Notes: generated by a model not told the origin, from the letters alone. Numbered from the stretch's first letter, positions 18,065-27,549 are shown. The stretch: DNA of 64,000 nucleotides from Pseudorhizobium xiangyangii (GCF_020531965.1 NZ_JAJAWH010000015.1:62001-126000), one strand, 5' to 3'. A program made the numbers and translations.

Positions 18065-19276
18065 ATGGAGGAGAAGCGATTGGCCCCGGCTGCGTTGCCA
18101 CTGAAGGGTGTCAAAGTTCTCGATTTGACCCAGATCTACAACGGGCCTTATGCGACCTTTCTCATGGCCATGGGTGGAGCCGAGGTTGTAAAGGTGGAAC
18201 CTATCGGCGGCGAGTACCTACGTCGACGCGATGCGAGCTCGGGCGCGTTCATGCCTTTCGCGATGCTGAATGCTTGCAAGGATTCGGTTTCGTTGAACCT
18301 GAAGTCCGCGAAAGGACGCGAACTGTTTCTCAAGCTTGTCGAGCAAGTGGACGTGGTGGTTGAGAACTACTCACCTGGCGTTATGGATCGTCTCGGTATT
18401 GGTTGGGAAACTCTCCGTGAACGCAATCCGCAGATCGTATTCGCTTCGGGTTCGGGCTATGGCCAAGACGGGGGTTATCGAGACCTCATGGCAATGGATT
18501 TGACCGTGCAGGCGATGTCCGGAGTCATGAGCGTAACCGGGTATCCCGACGGTCCACCTACCAAATCTGGCGCCGCACTGTGTGACTTCTTTGGTGGCGT
18601 TCACCTTTACGGAGCGATCGTCACGGCTCTTTACCGTCGTGCGGTGGAAGGCGTGGGTGCGCGGGTCGAGGTTTCAATGCTCGAGGCTGTTTACCCGACG
18701 ATGGCATCCAATATTGGAATGATCCATGGCGCGCGCGATGACATCCCGTTGCGTACAGGGAATCGCCACGGCGGGCTTTCTCTATGTCCATACAATGTCT
18801 ACCCCACGTCGGATGGCTACATCGCGATCATCTGTAACAACGACAAGCATTGGAAAAGCCTCCTGGAGGCTATGGGTCGTGCCGATCTTTCCTCCGATCA
18901 GCGGGTTCGGACGATGCGTGATCGCGTCAGTCATATGGAGTTCGTCGACGATCTGGTAGCGCAATACACTCAGCAACGTCCAAAAGAGCAGCTTTCACGG
19001 CACCTGCAAGATCACAAGGTGCCCAACGCCCCAGTACGTGACCTGACCGAAGTCATCAAAGACCCGGTACTGCACGAGCGCGGGTCTCTGCTTGATGTCG
19101 ATCACCCAACCTTTGGAAGACTGACGCTGCCGCGCTCTGCGCTCAGGTTCAGCGATACCGAAACGCGAGACTATGTCTGCTCCCCCAAATATGCTGCCGA
19201 CAACGCAAGGATTTATGGCTCGATTGATATCGGCCCCCAAGAACTTGCCAAGCTCGCAGAGGAAGGGGTGATCTGA
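18065..19276 (+). CDS. Class III CoA-transferase (CaiB/BaiF family)
   Basis: 403 residues from ATG 18065; the frame is open further upstream but conservation starts with LPLKGVKVLDLTQIYNGPYA. Family features: GAEVVKVEPIGG, NLKSAKGRELFLKLV, DVVVENYSPGVMDRLG, and a conserved Asp in SGAALCDFFGG, at the place where family III enzymes form the acyl-aspartyl intermediate. It probably moves CoA from an intracellular donor to the imported acid, starting the pathway without ATP. One base after the preceding gene and overlapping the next start. Confidence 0.92.
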   Translation: MEEKRLAPAALPLKGVKVLDLTQIYNGPYATFLMAMGGAEVVKVEPIGGEYLRRRDASSGAFMPFAMLNACKDSVSLNLKSAKGRELFLKLVEQVDVVVENYSPGVMDRLGIGWETLRERNPQIVFASGSGYGQDGGYRDLMAMDLTVQAMSGVMSVTGYPDGPPTKSGAALCDFFGGVHLYGAIVTALYRRAVEGVGARVEVSMLEAVYPTMASNIGMIHGARDDIPLRTGNRHGGLSLCPYNVYPTSDGYIAIICNNDKHWKSLLEAMGRADLSSDQRVRTMRDRVSHMEFVDDLVAQYTQQRPKEQLSRHLQDHKVPNAPVRDLTEVIKDPVLHERGSLLDVDHPTFGRLTLPRSALRFSDTETRDYVCSPKYAADNARIYGSIDIGPQELAKLAEEGVI

Positions 19277-20406
19277 TGCGAGGCCAAACCGTTATCGCAG
19301 GCGTTGGAAATACCCGTTACGGAAAGCACCCTGATCGCGATAAGATCGATCTGATAGTAGCGGCCGCACGAACGGCACTGGCTGACGCCGGTCTCTCAAA
19401 AGACATGGTCGATGGCGTCTTTGTGAAGATCGCCAATGCCGCACCCTCCGTGCTCTATGGTCAGAAAGTCTCGGAGGCACTGGGGTTGCAGCCGAAGATC
19501 GGCTGTGCGCTGGACCAGGGCGGGGCGGCCAATATTAGTCTCATCACCTACGCCGCGCTCGCCATTCAGGCCGGAATGATTGACATAGCGTTGGTCTGTT
19601 ATGGCGACACCGCTCGCACGGGTTCGCGTGCCGTCTATCACCGCCCGAGAGGCGACGACGCTGTCATGGGCTGGTATTCTACCGCTGCCGGATATGCGAT
19701 GATCCATCAGGCGTATCGACAACGCTACGGGACGCCGGACGAGCATTTTGGAATAGTCGCGGTGACGGCGCGGAGGCACGGGGCGAACAACCCAGACGCT
19801 CACCTGCGGGTTCCCCTGTCGATGGGGCAATATCTTCAGGGCTCGTATGTCGTTGAGCCCTTGCGTCGCGATGACTGCTGTCTGGTTTCCGACGGCGGCG
19901 CGGCCATCATCCTGATGAGTAATAAGAGAGCTCGACAGCTGGGGCGCAGCCGCGCTGTCCCGATTATTGGTCTGGGGCAGGCACAGGAGAGTTGGGAAGT
20001 TCACCTTCGCCCCGATCTGCTTCACACGAAGGCTGCCGACTCGGCTGAAACGGCATTCCGGATGGCGGGTATCCGCCGGGAAGACGTTTCGTTCGCGCAG
20101 CTCTATGACTGTTTTACGGTGACCGTCCTCCAGACGCTCGAAGATTATGGTCTCGCACCGCGAGGCACTGCCGGTGCACGCGCTTTGTCTGAAGGCATAG
20201 GGGTTGATGGTTGGTTGCCACTCAATACGGCCGGGGGACTTTTATCGGAATCGGGTACCCCTGGACTGCAACTCATAATCGAGGCTGTGCGCCAGATGCG
20301 TGGGGAAGCACGGCTGCAGGTATCATCGCCTCGATTTGGGCTGGTGTCCAACCAAGGTGGCTCCATGCATACGCACGCAACCCTAATTTTGGGACAGCCA
20401 CAATGA
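19276..20406 (+). CDS. Thiolase-superfamily protein without catalytic Cys, probable Ltp2-like aldolase subunit
   Basis: 376 residues of the SCP2-thiolase type: MRGQTVIAGVGNTRYGK, then AGMIDIALVCYGDTA, NTAGGLLSESGTPGLQL and the C-terminal NQGGSMHTHATLIL. Where thiolases have the nucleophilic Cys, the sequence reads ALDQGGAANISL; where SCP2 thiolases have HDCF, it reads QLYDCFTVT. Loss of Cys and a Tyr in place of His are features of Ltp2-type steroid side-chain aldolases, which work with a DUF35 partner. The next gene encodes a DUF35 protein and overlaps by four bases. Retro-aldol cleavage of a beta-hydroxyacyl-CoA is therefore the likely role; an ordinary thiolase is unlikely. Confidence 0.85.
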   Translation: MRGQTVIAGVGNTRYGKHPDRDKIDLIVAAARTALADAGLSKDMVDGVFVKIANAAPSVLYGQKVSEALGLQPKIGCALDQGGAANISLITYAALAIQAGMIDIALVCYGDTARTGSRAVYHRPRGDDAVMGWYSTAAGYAMIHQAYRQRYGTPDEHFGIVAVTARRHGANNPDAHLRVPLSMGQYLQGSYVVEPLRRDDCCLVSDGGAAIILMSNKRARQLGRSRAVPIIGLGQAQESWEVHLRPDLLHTKAADSAETAFRMAGIRREDVSFAQLYDCFTVTVLQTLEDYGLAPRGTAGARALSEGIGVDGWLPLNTAGGLLSESGTPGLQLIIEAVRQMRGEARLQVSSPRFGLVSNQGGSMHTHATLILGQPQ

Positions 20407-20822
20407 GCGCACCGCAGCCCACTCTCTCGCCCCTGACCCAGCCATATTGGGAGGCTCTCCACGCGGGTCAGCTCACTTTTCAAAAGTGTGAAGAGTGTGA
20501 TCAGGCTTGGCTTCCGGCTCGTGAAGCCTGTCCAAATTGTTTGTCGATCCACTGGGAGCGCGTCCCGGCAGCGGGTACTGCCAAGGTCGTGTCCTGGGTG
20601 GTCTATCACACCGCCTATGCCGACCATCTGGCGGCCCGCATACCGTACAACGTAGCTGTGGTGGAACTCGATGAGGGGCCAAGGATGCTGACATCGATAG
20701 TTGGTTGCCGCTCTGACGCGCTTCTTGTCGATGCCAGGATCCAACTGAAGATTACCGCGGAGGACGGGATCCCGCTTCCATACTTTGTGCTGTCCGAGGT
20801 GAATGAGGAGGTCGTCGAATGA
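20403..20822 (+). CDS. Zn-ribbon OB-fold protein (DUF35), aldolase/thiolase partner
   Basis: 139 residues from ATG 20403 (ATGA overlap with the preceding stop). An N-terminal helix ([14 protein letters not shown]) is followed by a zinc ribbon, KCEECDQ ... EACPNC, and a C-terminal OB fold with [12 protein letters not shown] and [23 protein letters not shown]35 proteins form stable complexes with non-canonical thiolases and support acyl-CoA binding. The gene order matches the Ltp2-DUF35 pairs. Confidence 0.9.
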   Translation: MSAPQPTLSPLTQPYWEALHAGQLTFQKCEECDQAWLPAREACPNCLSIHWERVPAAGTAKVVSWVVYHTAYADHLAARIPYNVAVVELDEGPRMLTSIVGCRSDALLVDARIQLKITAEDGIPLPYFVLSEVNEEVVE

Positions 20823-21568
20823 AGATCCTGGTGCCTGTCAAGCGCGTGGTCGATTACAACGTGAAGATCCGCGTGAAGCCGGATGGTTCCGGCGTCGAGC
20901 TGGCCAACGTCAAGATGTCGATGAACCCGTTCGACGAGATCTCCGTGGAAGAGGCTCTGCGACTGAAGGAAGCCGGCAAGGCGGAAGAGGTGGTCGTGGT
21001 GTCGATCGGCCCTGCAAAGGCGGAAGAGACGCTGCGCACCGCGCTGGCCATGGGTGCCGATCGTGCGATCCTCGTCGAGACCGAAGAGGCGCTCGAGCCG
21101 CTCACTGTGGCCAAGATCCTCAAGGGTGTCGCTGAAGCCGAAGCCCCGGGCCTGGTGATCCTCGGCAAGCAGGCAATCGACGACGACAGCAACCAGACCG
21201 GCCAGATGCTTGCCGCACTCCTGAAGTGGGGCCAGGCGACGTTCGCTTCCAAGGTCGAGATCGGCGCCGGCTCTGCCAAGGTCACGCGCGAAGTCGATGG
21301 CGGATTGCAGACCGTCGAGGTCAAGCTGCCGGCGATCGTCACCACCGACCTTCGCCTCAACGAGCCGCGCTACGCATCGCTGCCCAACATCATGAAGGCG
21401 AAGAAGAAGCCGCTCGACAAGACGTCGCCGGCCGATTTCGGCGTCGATACCGCGCCGCGCCTCAAGGTGCTGAAGACCGAGGAGCCGGGCGGCCGCAAGG
21501 CCGGCATCAAGGTCAAGACCGTTGCCGAGCTGGTCGAGAAGCTCAAGACCGAAGCCGGCGTGCTTTAA
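20819..21568 (+). CDS. etfB: Electron transfer flavoprotein subunit beta
   Basis: 249 residues, full length. [17 protein letters not shown] at the N-terminus, and the AMP-binding/recognition region with [19 protein letters not shown]. Together with EtfA it accepts electrons from the acyl-CoA dehydrogenase and passes them to ETF-quinone oxidoreductase. Overlaps the DUF35 stop (ATGA). Codon use is strongly G/C-ending, unlike the genes on either side. Confidence 0.97.
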   Translation: MKILVPVKRVVDYNVKIRVKPDGSGVELANVKMSMNPFDEISVEEALRLKEAGKAEEVVVVSIGPAKAEETLRTALAMGADRAILVETEEALEPLTVAKILKGVAEAEAPGLVILGKQAIDDDSNQTGQMLAALLKWGQATFASKVEIGAGSAKVTREVDGGLQTVEVKLPAIVTTDLRLNEPRYASLPNIMKAKKKPLDKTSPADFGVDTAPRLKVLKTEEPGGRKAGIKVKTVAELVEKLKTEAGVL

Positions 21569-21593
21569 GTCGGAAGAACAGGGAGATTACGAT

Positions 21594-22535
21594 ATGGCCA
21601 TTCTTCTTCTGGCAGAACACGACAACACCACCGTTTCCGATCAGACCGCCAAGGCGCTGACTGCGGCCAAGGCAATTGCCAAGGGGGGCGGCGACGATAT
21701 CCACGTGCTGGTCGCCGGTTCGGGCGCCAAGGGTGCCGCCGATGCCGCCGCCAGGCTCGAGGGCGTCTCCAAGGTCTTGGCTGCCGATAGCACAGAGCTT
21801 GCCAACAACCTCGCCGAGCCGCTCGCCGACCTGATCGTTTCGATCGCCGGCAGCTACGACACGATCATCGCGGCGGCCACGGCATCGGCCAAGAATGTCA
21901 TGCCGCGCGTGGCGGCCTTGCTCGACGTCGCGCAGGTCTCGGAAATCATCGAGGTTCTGAGCCCTGATACGTTCAAGCGTCCGATCTATGCCGGCAATGC
22001 CATCCAGACGGTGCAGTCGACCGATGCGAAGAAGGTCATCACCGTGCGCACCGCCGCGTTTGCTGCGGCAGGCGACGGTGGTTCGGCTTCGGTCGAGGCT
22101 GTTTCGGCACCGGCAGGTTCCGGCCTGTCCAGCTTTGTTTCCGATGCGATCGCTTCGTCCGAGCGTCCGGAACTGACGTCGGCCAAGATCATCATCTCCG
22201 GTGGCCGTGCGCTGGGCTCGGCGGAGAAGTTCAACGCGGTGATCCTGCCGGTGGCCGACAAGCTGGGTGCCGCCGTCGGTGCGTCGCGCGCTGCGGTTGA
22301 CGCTGGCTATGCGCCGAACGACTGGCAGGTCGGCCAGACCGGCAAGGTCGTCGCGCCTGCGCTCTATATCGCAGTCGGCATTTCCGGCGCCATCCAGCAT
22401 CTCGCCGGCATGAAGGATTCCAAGGTCATCGTCGCGATCAACAAGGACGAGGAAGCGCCGATCTTCCAGGTCGCAGACTACGGCCTCGTCGGCGACCTCT
22501 TCGAGATACTGCCGGAGCTCGAGAAGATAGCCTGA
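21594..22535 (+). CDS. etfA: Electron transfer flavoprotein subunit alpha
   Basis: 313 residues from ATG 21594, supported by GGGAG upstream and the conserved [11 protein letters not shown] start; the frame is open upstream. The C-terminal FAD domain shows [44 protein letters not shown] and [20 protein letters not shown]. Partner of EtfB. It shares the strongly GC-rich third positions of etfB and an unusually long Ala/Ser-rich middle region. Confidence 0.97.
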   Translation: MAILLLAEHDNTTVSDQTAKALTAAKAIAKGGGDDIHVLVAGSGAKGAADAAARLEGVSKVLAADSTELANNLAEPLADLIVSIAGSYDTIIAAATASAKNVMPRVAALLDVAQVSEIIEVLSPDTFKRPIYAGNAIQTVQSTDAKKVITVRTAAFAAAGDGGSASVEAVSAPAGSGLSSFVSDAIASSERPELTSAKIIISGGRALGSAEKFNAVILPVADKLGAAVGASRAAVDAGYAPNDWQVGQTGKVVAPALYIAVGISGAIQHLAGMKDSKVIVAINKDEEAPIFQVADYGLVGDLFEILPELEKIA

Positions 22536-22596
22536 CGCTCAACCAATCACGTGCTGCCAGGGCAGCCCGTAAATCGTGAATTCAATGGAGGAGACC

Positions 22597-23553
22597 ATGA
22601 ACATGATCAAAACAGCAATCGCCGCATTTGCAGCACTAGCGTGCATTTCCGCGACAGCGGCCGCAGAGGACTTCCCGACCAAGCCGGTGACTATGGTAAT
22701 CCCGTTCGTTCCAGGAGGCTCGACCGATCCGGTGGGACGTTTTCTGGCGAATGCGCTGCAGGAAAAATGGGGACAGCCCGTGGTGGTCTCCAATAAGCCG
22801 GGAGCCGGTTCCACCATCGGCAACGCAGAAGTGGCAAAGGCAAAAGGAGATGGGTACACAATCCTCTTCACAACTGCCGCCTTTACGACAGCGGCAGCGA
22901 CGTTCAAGTCGCTCAACTACGACTCGAAAACGGATCTGATCCCCGTCGCCATCACCTCTTCCTCTCCTTATGTTGTCGTGGGCAGCTCCAAGCTCCAGGC
23001 GAACACCTCGGATGATCTGAAAGAATTGGCAAGCAGCCGGGAGCTTTTTCTTGCCACGGCAGGATTAGGCAGCTCTGCACATTTTGCGGGTGAACTCTTC
23101 CTGAAAGCACTGGGCGCTAAATCCAAGGCCATCCATTATAAAGGATCATCGGAAGCCATGCTTGATATGGTTGCGGGGCGCTCCGACATCTACGTCGGAT
23201 CTGTCAGCGCAGCAGTCGAAAACATCAAGGCCGGGCAGGTCAGGGGTCTTGCAATCCTTGGCGCAACGCGTTCCGAAGCGCTGGCCGACGTTCCTACGAC
23301 GCAAGAACTGGGGCTCGACGCATCGGCGTTCCAGTGGTTCGGTGTGTTTGTCCCCAAAGGCACCCCCATGGAGATCGTGGAAAAGATCAATGCCGATGTG
23401 AACGAAGCCATGTCCACTGTGGCCGGGCAGGAGATCGCTCATAAGTTCGGAGCCACGGTGAAAGCAATGAACGTCGCTGAATTCGGTACATTCGTTCACA
23501 AAGAAATCGACACATGGACCGCGCTGGCGAATGAACTGGGCATCGCTCAGTAA
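22597..23553 (+). CDS. tctC: Tripartite tricarboxylate transporter substrate-binding protein (Bug/TctC family)
   Basis: 318 residues from ATG 22597, five bases after GGAGG; alternative in-frame ATGs at 22585 and 22603. A signal peptide is clear (IKTAIAAFAALACISATAAA). The Bug family start of the mature protein, FPTKPVTMVIPFVPGGSTDP, is present, as is AGLGSSAHFAGELFLKALG. Bug proteins capture a carboxylate in the periplasm. Encoded together with TctB and TctA directly after etfA, so its ligand is probably the compound that the operon degrades. Confidence 0.93.
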   Translation: MNMIKTAIAAFAALACISATAAAEDFPTKPVTMVIPFVPGGSTDPVGRFLANALQEKWGQPVVVSNKPGAGSTIGNAEVAKAKGDGYTILFTTAAFTTAAATFKSLNYDSKTDLIPVAITSSSPYVVVGSSKLQANTSDDLKELASSRELFLATAGLGSSAHFAGELFLKALGAKSKAIHYKGSSEAMLDMVAGRSDIYVGSVSAAVENIKAGQVRGLAILGATRSEALADVPTTQELGLDASAFQWFGVFVPKGTPMEIVEKINADVNEAMSTVAGQEIAHKFGATVKAMNVAEFGTFVHKEIDTWTALANELGIAQ

Positions 23554-23639
23554 TCGCTGACATTTGAGTTCGACTGGGACACCTGTCGTGGTCGAACCGC
23601 CGATGTAAGCGGCCCGCCAAAGAAAACAGGAGGAGACGA

Positions 23640-24101
23640 ATGTATATTAGGGACATTCGCGAGGTGCTGTCCTCGCTCGTCTGTGTGCTGACAGGCATCA
23701 GTATCATCGTAATGTCGCTTGGCTATGAGCTCGGCACGGCCTTCAACATGGGCCCGGGATACTTTCCGTTGCTGCTCGGGATTGTCCTGCTTGTGACAGG
23801 GATATTCATTGCAGCTGGTGCCGTATCCTGGAGGGTGGGTACAGCAAAAACGACCACGTCTTTTGATCGCCGGAGCCTCTGGGCGTTGGTGGTTGTTGCG
23901 GCAACGTTCGTGGGCTTTGCGGCCTTGCTGGAGACTTGCGGCCTGGCCCTGACATGCTTTGTCGTCCTGTCTGCTGCGGGAATGACGTCTCGTCTTCTGC
24001 GGCCGCTTGAAGCCTTCCTCACCGCCTTCGTCCTATCCTCAATCAGCGTGATCTTGTTCGTGTACGTACTCGACCTCCAGATCCGCGCCTGGCCGTGGTG
24101 A
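23640..24101 (+). CDS. tctB: TctB family small membrane subunit
   Basis: 153 residues with four predicted helices (about 10-28, 40-60, 80-103, 120-150). The motif GTAFNMGPGYFPLLLGIVLL is the family signature (GPGxFP). GGAGGAG precedes the ATG. Small membrane subunit of the TTT importer. Confidence 0.9.
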   Translation: MYIRDIREVLSSLVCVLTGISIIVMSLGYELGTAFNMGPGYFPLLLGIVLLVTGIFIAAGAVSWRVGTAKTTTSFDRRSLWALVVVAATFVGFAALLETCGLALTCFVVLSAAGMTSRLLRPLEAFLTAFVLSSISVILFVYVLDLQIRAWPW

Positions 24102-24105
24102 TCCT

Positions 24106-25581
24106 ATGCTAGAGAATATACTGCTCGGCTTTTCGGCCGCGGGAACCATTCCCAATCTTGGCTACGCTTTGATGGGCGCTCTTCTCGGCACGCTTATCGG
24201 CATCCTTCCTGGTCTCGGGCCACTGGCAACCATCTCACTTCTCTTGCCGTTTACCTACGGTTTGGATCCTCTGTCTGCATTGATCATGTTGGCCGGCATC
24301 TACTACGGGTCGGCCTACGGCGGATCGACCACTGCGATTTTGATGAGCCTCCCTGGGGAAACCGCCTCGGCGGTGACAGTCATCGACGGCTACCAGATGT
24401 CCCGCAGAGGGCGTGCGGGTGTTGCTATCACTACTGCCGCGGTTGGCTCCTTTGTTGCTGGCTGCATCGGAACACTTGTAATTGCAGCATTTGCCACACC
24501 GCTGACCAAGATTGCGATTGATTTCGGGCCTGCTGAGTATTTCTCGCTGATGGTCCTTGGCCTGCTAGGTGCTGTCACCATGAGCAGTGGCTCGATCGCA
24601 AAGGCGATCGCCATGGTTGTGCTGGGCTTGGCACTGGGACTACTGGGAACTGACGTAAACAGCGGGACACAGCGTTTCACGTTTGGAGTCCAGGAACTGT
24701 GGGACGGTGTGGATTTCATTGTACTTGCGGTTGGGCTCTTCGCCTTCGGTGAGATAGTCTCCACGCTGTCCAGCCGGGAACCGCCGCTCACACAGCACGC
24801 GTCGTTGTCGAGGATGCTTCCAAATATGGAGGACATTCGGCGAATGGCGCCTGCGATACTAAGAGGAACGGGACTGGGGTCGATCCTGGGCGTGTTGCCG
24901 GGGGCGGGGATGTCCATGTCCTCCTTCATGAGCTACAGCATCGAGAAGCGTTTTTCCGGTCATGGGCAGGAGTTTGGCCAGGGCGCAATCGAGGGCGTCG
25001 CAGGGCCAGAAGCTGCCAATAATGCGGCAGCCCAAACCGCCTTCATCCCGACCTTGACGCTTGGTATCCCGGGCAGCCCAACTATGGCGCTGATCTTGGG
25101 TGCGCTGGTAATGCACGACATCCAGCCTGGGCCCAACGTCATTTCGACAAACCCGACACTGTTTTGGGGGTTGATAGCTTCGATGTGGATCGGCAACTTG
25201 ATGTTGGTCCTACTTAACCTGCCGCTGGTGGGGGTCTGGGTTAAACTTCTATCCGTGCCATACAAATTTATCTTCCCCGGAATTCTGATGTTTAGTTGCA
25301 TTGGTGTCTACTCAACGAACTTCAGCGTATTTGATCTCTATCTAACTGCAATATTCGGGACCATCGGCGTAGTGCTGAGATATCTGCGCTTCGAGCCGGC
25401 ACCATTGGTTCTGGGTTTCGTACTGGGTCCCATAATGGAAGAGAACTTCCGACGGGCGATGCTGTTTTCCGGAGGCGACTATAGGGTCTTCGTATCGACG
25501 GGATTGTCGGCCGGATTACTTGCAACGGCTGTTGTCCTGGCGGTATGGATGGCGTGGAATAGCTTTCGAGCCACTCGTTGA
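24106..25581 (+). CDS. tctA: TctA family large membrane subunit
   Basis: 491 residues with about 11-12 membrane helices. Two pseudo-repeated signatures are present: GILPGLGPLATISLLLPFTY with YYGSAYGGSTTAILMSLPGE near the N-terminus, and GVLPGAGMSMSSFMSYSIEK with GPEAANNAAAQTAFIPTLTL near the middle. It forms the ion-driven transport channel with TctB. Starts four bases after tctB; last gene of the catabolic and uptake block. Confidence 0.95.
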   Translation: MLENILLGFSAAGTIPNLGYALMGALLGTLIGILPGLGPLATISLLLPFTYGLDPLSALIMLAGIYYGSAYGGSTTAILMSLPGETASAVTVIDGYQMSRRGRAGVAITTAAVGSFVAGCIGTLVIAAFATPLTKIAIDFGPAEYFSLMVLGLLGAVTMSSGSIAKAIAMVVLGLALGLLGTDVNSGTQRFTFGVQELWDGVDFIVLAVGLFAFGEIVSTLSSREPPLTQHASLSRMLPNMEDIRRMAPAILRGTGLGSILGVLPGAGMSMSSFMSYSIEKRFSGHGQEFGQGAIEGVAGPEAANNAAAQTAFIPTLTLGIPGSPTMALILGALVMHDIQPGPNVISTNPTLFWGLIASMWIGNLMLVLLNLPLVGVWVKLLSVPYKFIFPGILMFSCIGVYSTNFSVFDLYLTAIFGTIGVVLRYLRFEPAPLVLGFVLGPIMEENFRRAMLFSGGDYRVFVSTGLSAGLLATAVVLAVWMAWNSFRATR

Positions 25582-26522
25582 GCGAACCACGCTAGGTTCC
25601 AGGGGGGTGGCGGAGCGGGACGGCCCCTTCGATCGATGATCTCGTCCACCACGAATAACACCTGTCCAGTGTTGTGGGTGTGCCTCGATATCATGCTTTG
25701 GTTGAGCCGAAACGCGCTCCCACTCGGGCTAAGCGACAGGGCAGCTATATAATCATGAGTTATAGAGGTGGGATCTATAACTCATGCAGTGGAGTGGAAC
25801 TGGCAGCCCGCGGATTGGCCATGCGACGCTATAGCCGTGGTCTCTTCAAAATTTCTCCTCCGCTCCGATGGGGAGCACGACGTGAGGTCACACGGGCTGT
25901 CGAACATCGGAGGCACAATGGTCTGAACAACCTCCGCTTTCTCCCCCGAAAAGGGATGCGCTCTATGATCTATCCTAGGCCCGTCACGGACCTTAACGGA
26001 CCAGAGTGAGCCAAACGAAAATTGCAGTCCCGACATAGCAGCGCATCGCGCTATCGACGATCCCGTCTCTTGAAACTGAAGCGGGTTGCGTTCAATGAGT
26101 ATATGCGAGATTTAGCACTGGCTGCCATCTGGTCGGCGCCTATCTACGCGGTTGCCCGACCGCATAGGGAACGGCCGGGAGTCCCGTTACTTCCCTCCCC
26201 CTAGCAAGGGCGGGGCTCCCAGCTCCGATCCGGCGGAAGATCCCGAATTAACCGCAATATTCAATCCTTCTTGCATAAGCCCGTCGGTAACGTATCGTCG
26301 CTAGTGGGAGGGCTGGGGAGGCCTCCCGGTGGTTGCGTTCCCCAGGGAGCAGAGGCGGCGCCGTGGCGCTGCCTCCCATCGCTAAGTGGGCGTAACAGAA
26401 TAAGAAGCTCCGTGCGGCCAGACGAACACCTTGTCGTCGTCCATGGGCCGGTGCGGACCGCCTTTCTGCTATTGGAGACTAGCCTAAGGGAACATCAGGA
26501 CGCCACGCGGTGTTTATGCGAA
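25582..26522. other. Long non-coding stretch
   Basis: About 940 bases with no supportable gene. It holds the long perfect inverted repeat at 25754-25786, a GC-rich imperfect hairpin around 26177-26222, and a 12-base palindrome GGGAGGCCTCCC at 26316-26327. None of these could be tied to a known element. Confidence 0.5.
25754..25786. repeat. Perfect 13-base inverted repeat with 7-base loop
   Basis: CATGAGTTATAGA, loop GGTGGGA, TCTATAACTCATG. AT-rich stem, no U-tract. It is not next to any gene. Could be an operator, a fused pair of transposon ends or a structured RNA; the origin is unknown. Confidence 0.85.
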
Positions 26523-26759
26523 ATGCCAAAGTATTTTTTTCATATAAAGACCCCTGAGATAACCGACAACGACCAGATTGGAGCGGATTGTGCCTCTGAT
26601 GAGGAAGCTCTGGCAGAGGCGCGGCAGGCAGCCAAAGAAATTGTGGCGGAGTGGGTGCTTGAAGAACATGGCATCGACGGCGAGGCATTTGTGATAGTTA
26701 GAGAAGATGGCGATGTTGTAGGGACGCTGCTCTTCAAAGATGTTCTGCGGCTCTACTAG
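26523..26759 (+). CDS. DUF6894-type small protein
   Basis: 78 residues starting MPKYFFHIKTPEITDNDQIG, then SDEEALAEARQAAKEIVAEW and FVIVREDGDVVGTLLF. The initial P-K/R-YFFH and the EARxxA helix are typical of a small rhizobial family (DUF6894). The frame is open far upstream, but the sequence before ATG 26523 is not protein-like. No clear ribosome binding site. Function unknown. Confidence 0.72.
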   Translation: MPKYFFHIKTPEITDNDQIGADCASDEEALAEARQAAKEIVAEWVLEEHGIDGEAFVIVREDGDVVGTLLFKDVLRLY

Positions 26760-27149
26760 CTACTCCCAGAAGTGGGAGGGCGTTGACTGAACTTGTCCTT
26801 GATGGGAAGAGTCTTTCCGCGCAGGCGATCTTTCAAGGCAATTTGCCAAACGATAAGGCTTCGGCGTCGACAGGAAGTTTTTGCGGGGAGGATTTGCCCC
26901 AATACTGAGGTACTGGTCGTTCCTATTCTTAGAAGTGCGACGAGCCAAGTATCCACCGTGCGCAGCACGTCGGCGAACTGCCAGTCAGTGCCCATGTATG
27001 GGGCATCCTCCTCCCACGCCACCATAGCCATATTTTGCAGGGGTATATTGCTGAGAAACGGGATGGGTGTCTTCGTACGACCGCGGTTGAATATGAGCCA
27101 TCCTGCAGATATGTGTTTCTTTATTGATTCCCTTAAGCTGGTATGCGTC
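26760..27149. other. Stretch without a firm gene
   Basis: A minus-strand frame (27150 down to 26756) with the segment NRGRTKTPIPFLSNIPLQN and a Trp/Asp-rich part looks weakly protein-like but was not recognised. It would start face to face with the gene at 27150. Nothing else seen. Confidence 0.35.
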
Positions 27150-27344
27150 ATGACACCTGGGTCCCGTAGAAAAGTCTTCGATACGATGCTGGCTCGCGTT
27201 GAAGCGCAGGGATTCCAGTTCGAAAGTGACGCTGACTTTCGCGCCCTGGTGGAGGAGTGGATCGAAGGCACGCTTGAGATCGGTGAACTGCGTGAGGTCT
27301 ACGCCCAGTTGCTAAGATCTCGACACCGTGGCCTGCATCGGTAG
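27150..27344 (+). CDS. Small hypothetical protein, 64 aa
   Basis: Starts MTPGSRRKVFDTMLARVEAQ and continues DADFRALVEEWIEGTLEIGE, an amphipathic, acidic helical protein of a kind common in rhizobia (residues LVEEWI..G.....LR..Y). The open frame extends upstream, but that part is not protein-like. The ribosome binding site is weak. Confidence 0.5.
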   Translation: MTPGSRRKVFDTMLARVEAQGFQFESDADFRALVEEWIEGTLEIGELREVYAQLLRSRHRGLHR

Positions 27345-27549
27345 GAAACCTCCAAATCTCGTGGCTCGGTGATACGAAAAACTGCAGGTTTGAGTTTGTC
27401 TTGGTGGGTTTGGGAGCGCGGTCACGAAGAAAGCTGAGGTCACCCTCGTCAGAGATTGTCCGTGTATTCGGTACCACGGCGTTCGCGATCACGTTTAAGG
27501 CAGCGGCCGCCGCACCCTAATTCCGCCATAAGTGGAAAAAATACCGCTA

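Noticed and set aside
26489-26514. GGAAC-N17-TGTT before the DUF6894 gene as a promoter
   Set aside because: The -10 element would be only nine bases from the start codon, leaving almost no leader and no room for a ribosome binding site.
27006-27016. Single CTCCTCCC near 27008 as another anti-Shine-Dalgarno RNA
   Set aside because: Only one copy, no strong stem around it and no terminator.
26756-27150. Minus-strand frame with NRGRTKTPIPF and a Trp/Asp-rich segment
   Set aside because: Starts face to face with a better plus-strand gene at 27150, has a poor ribosome binding site, and no family was recognised.
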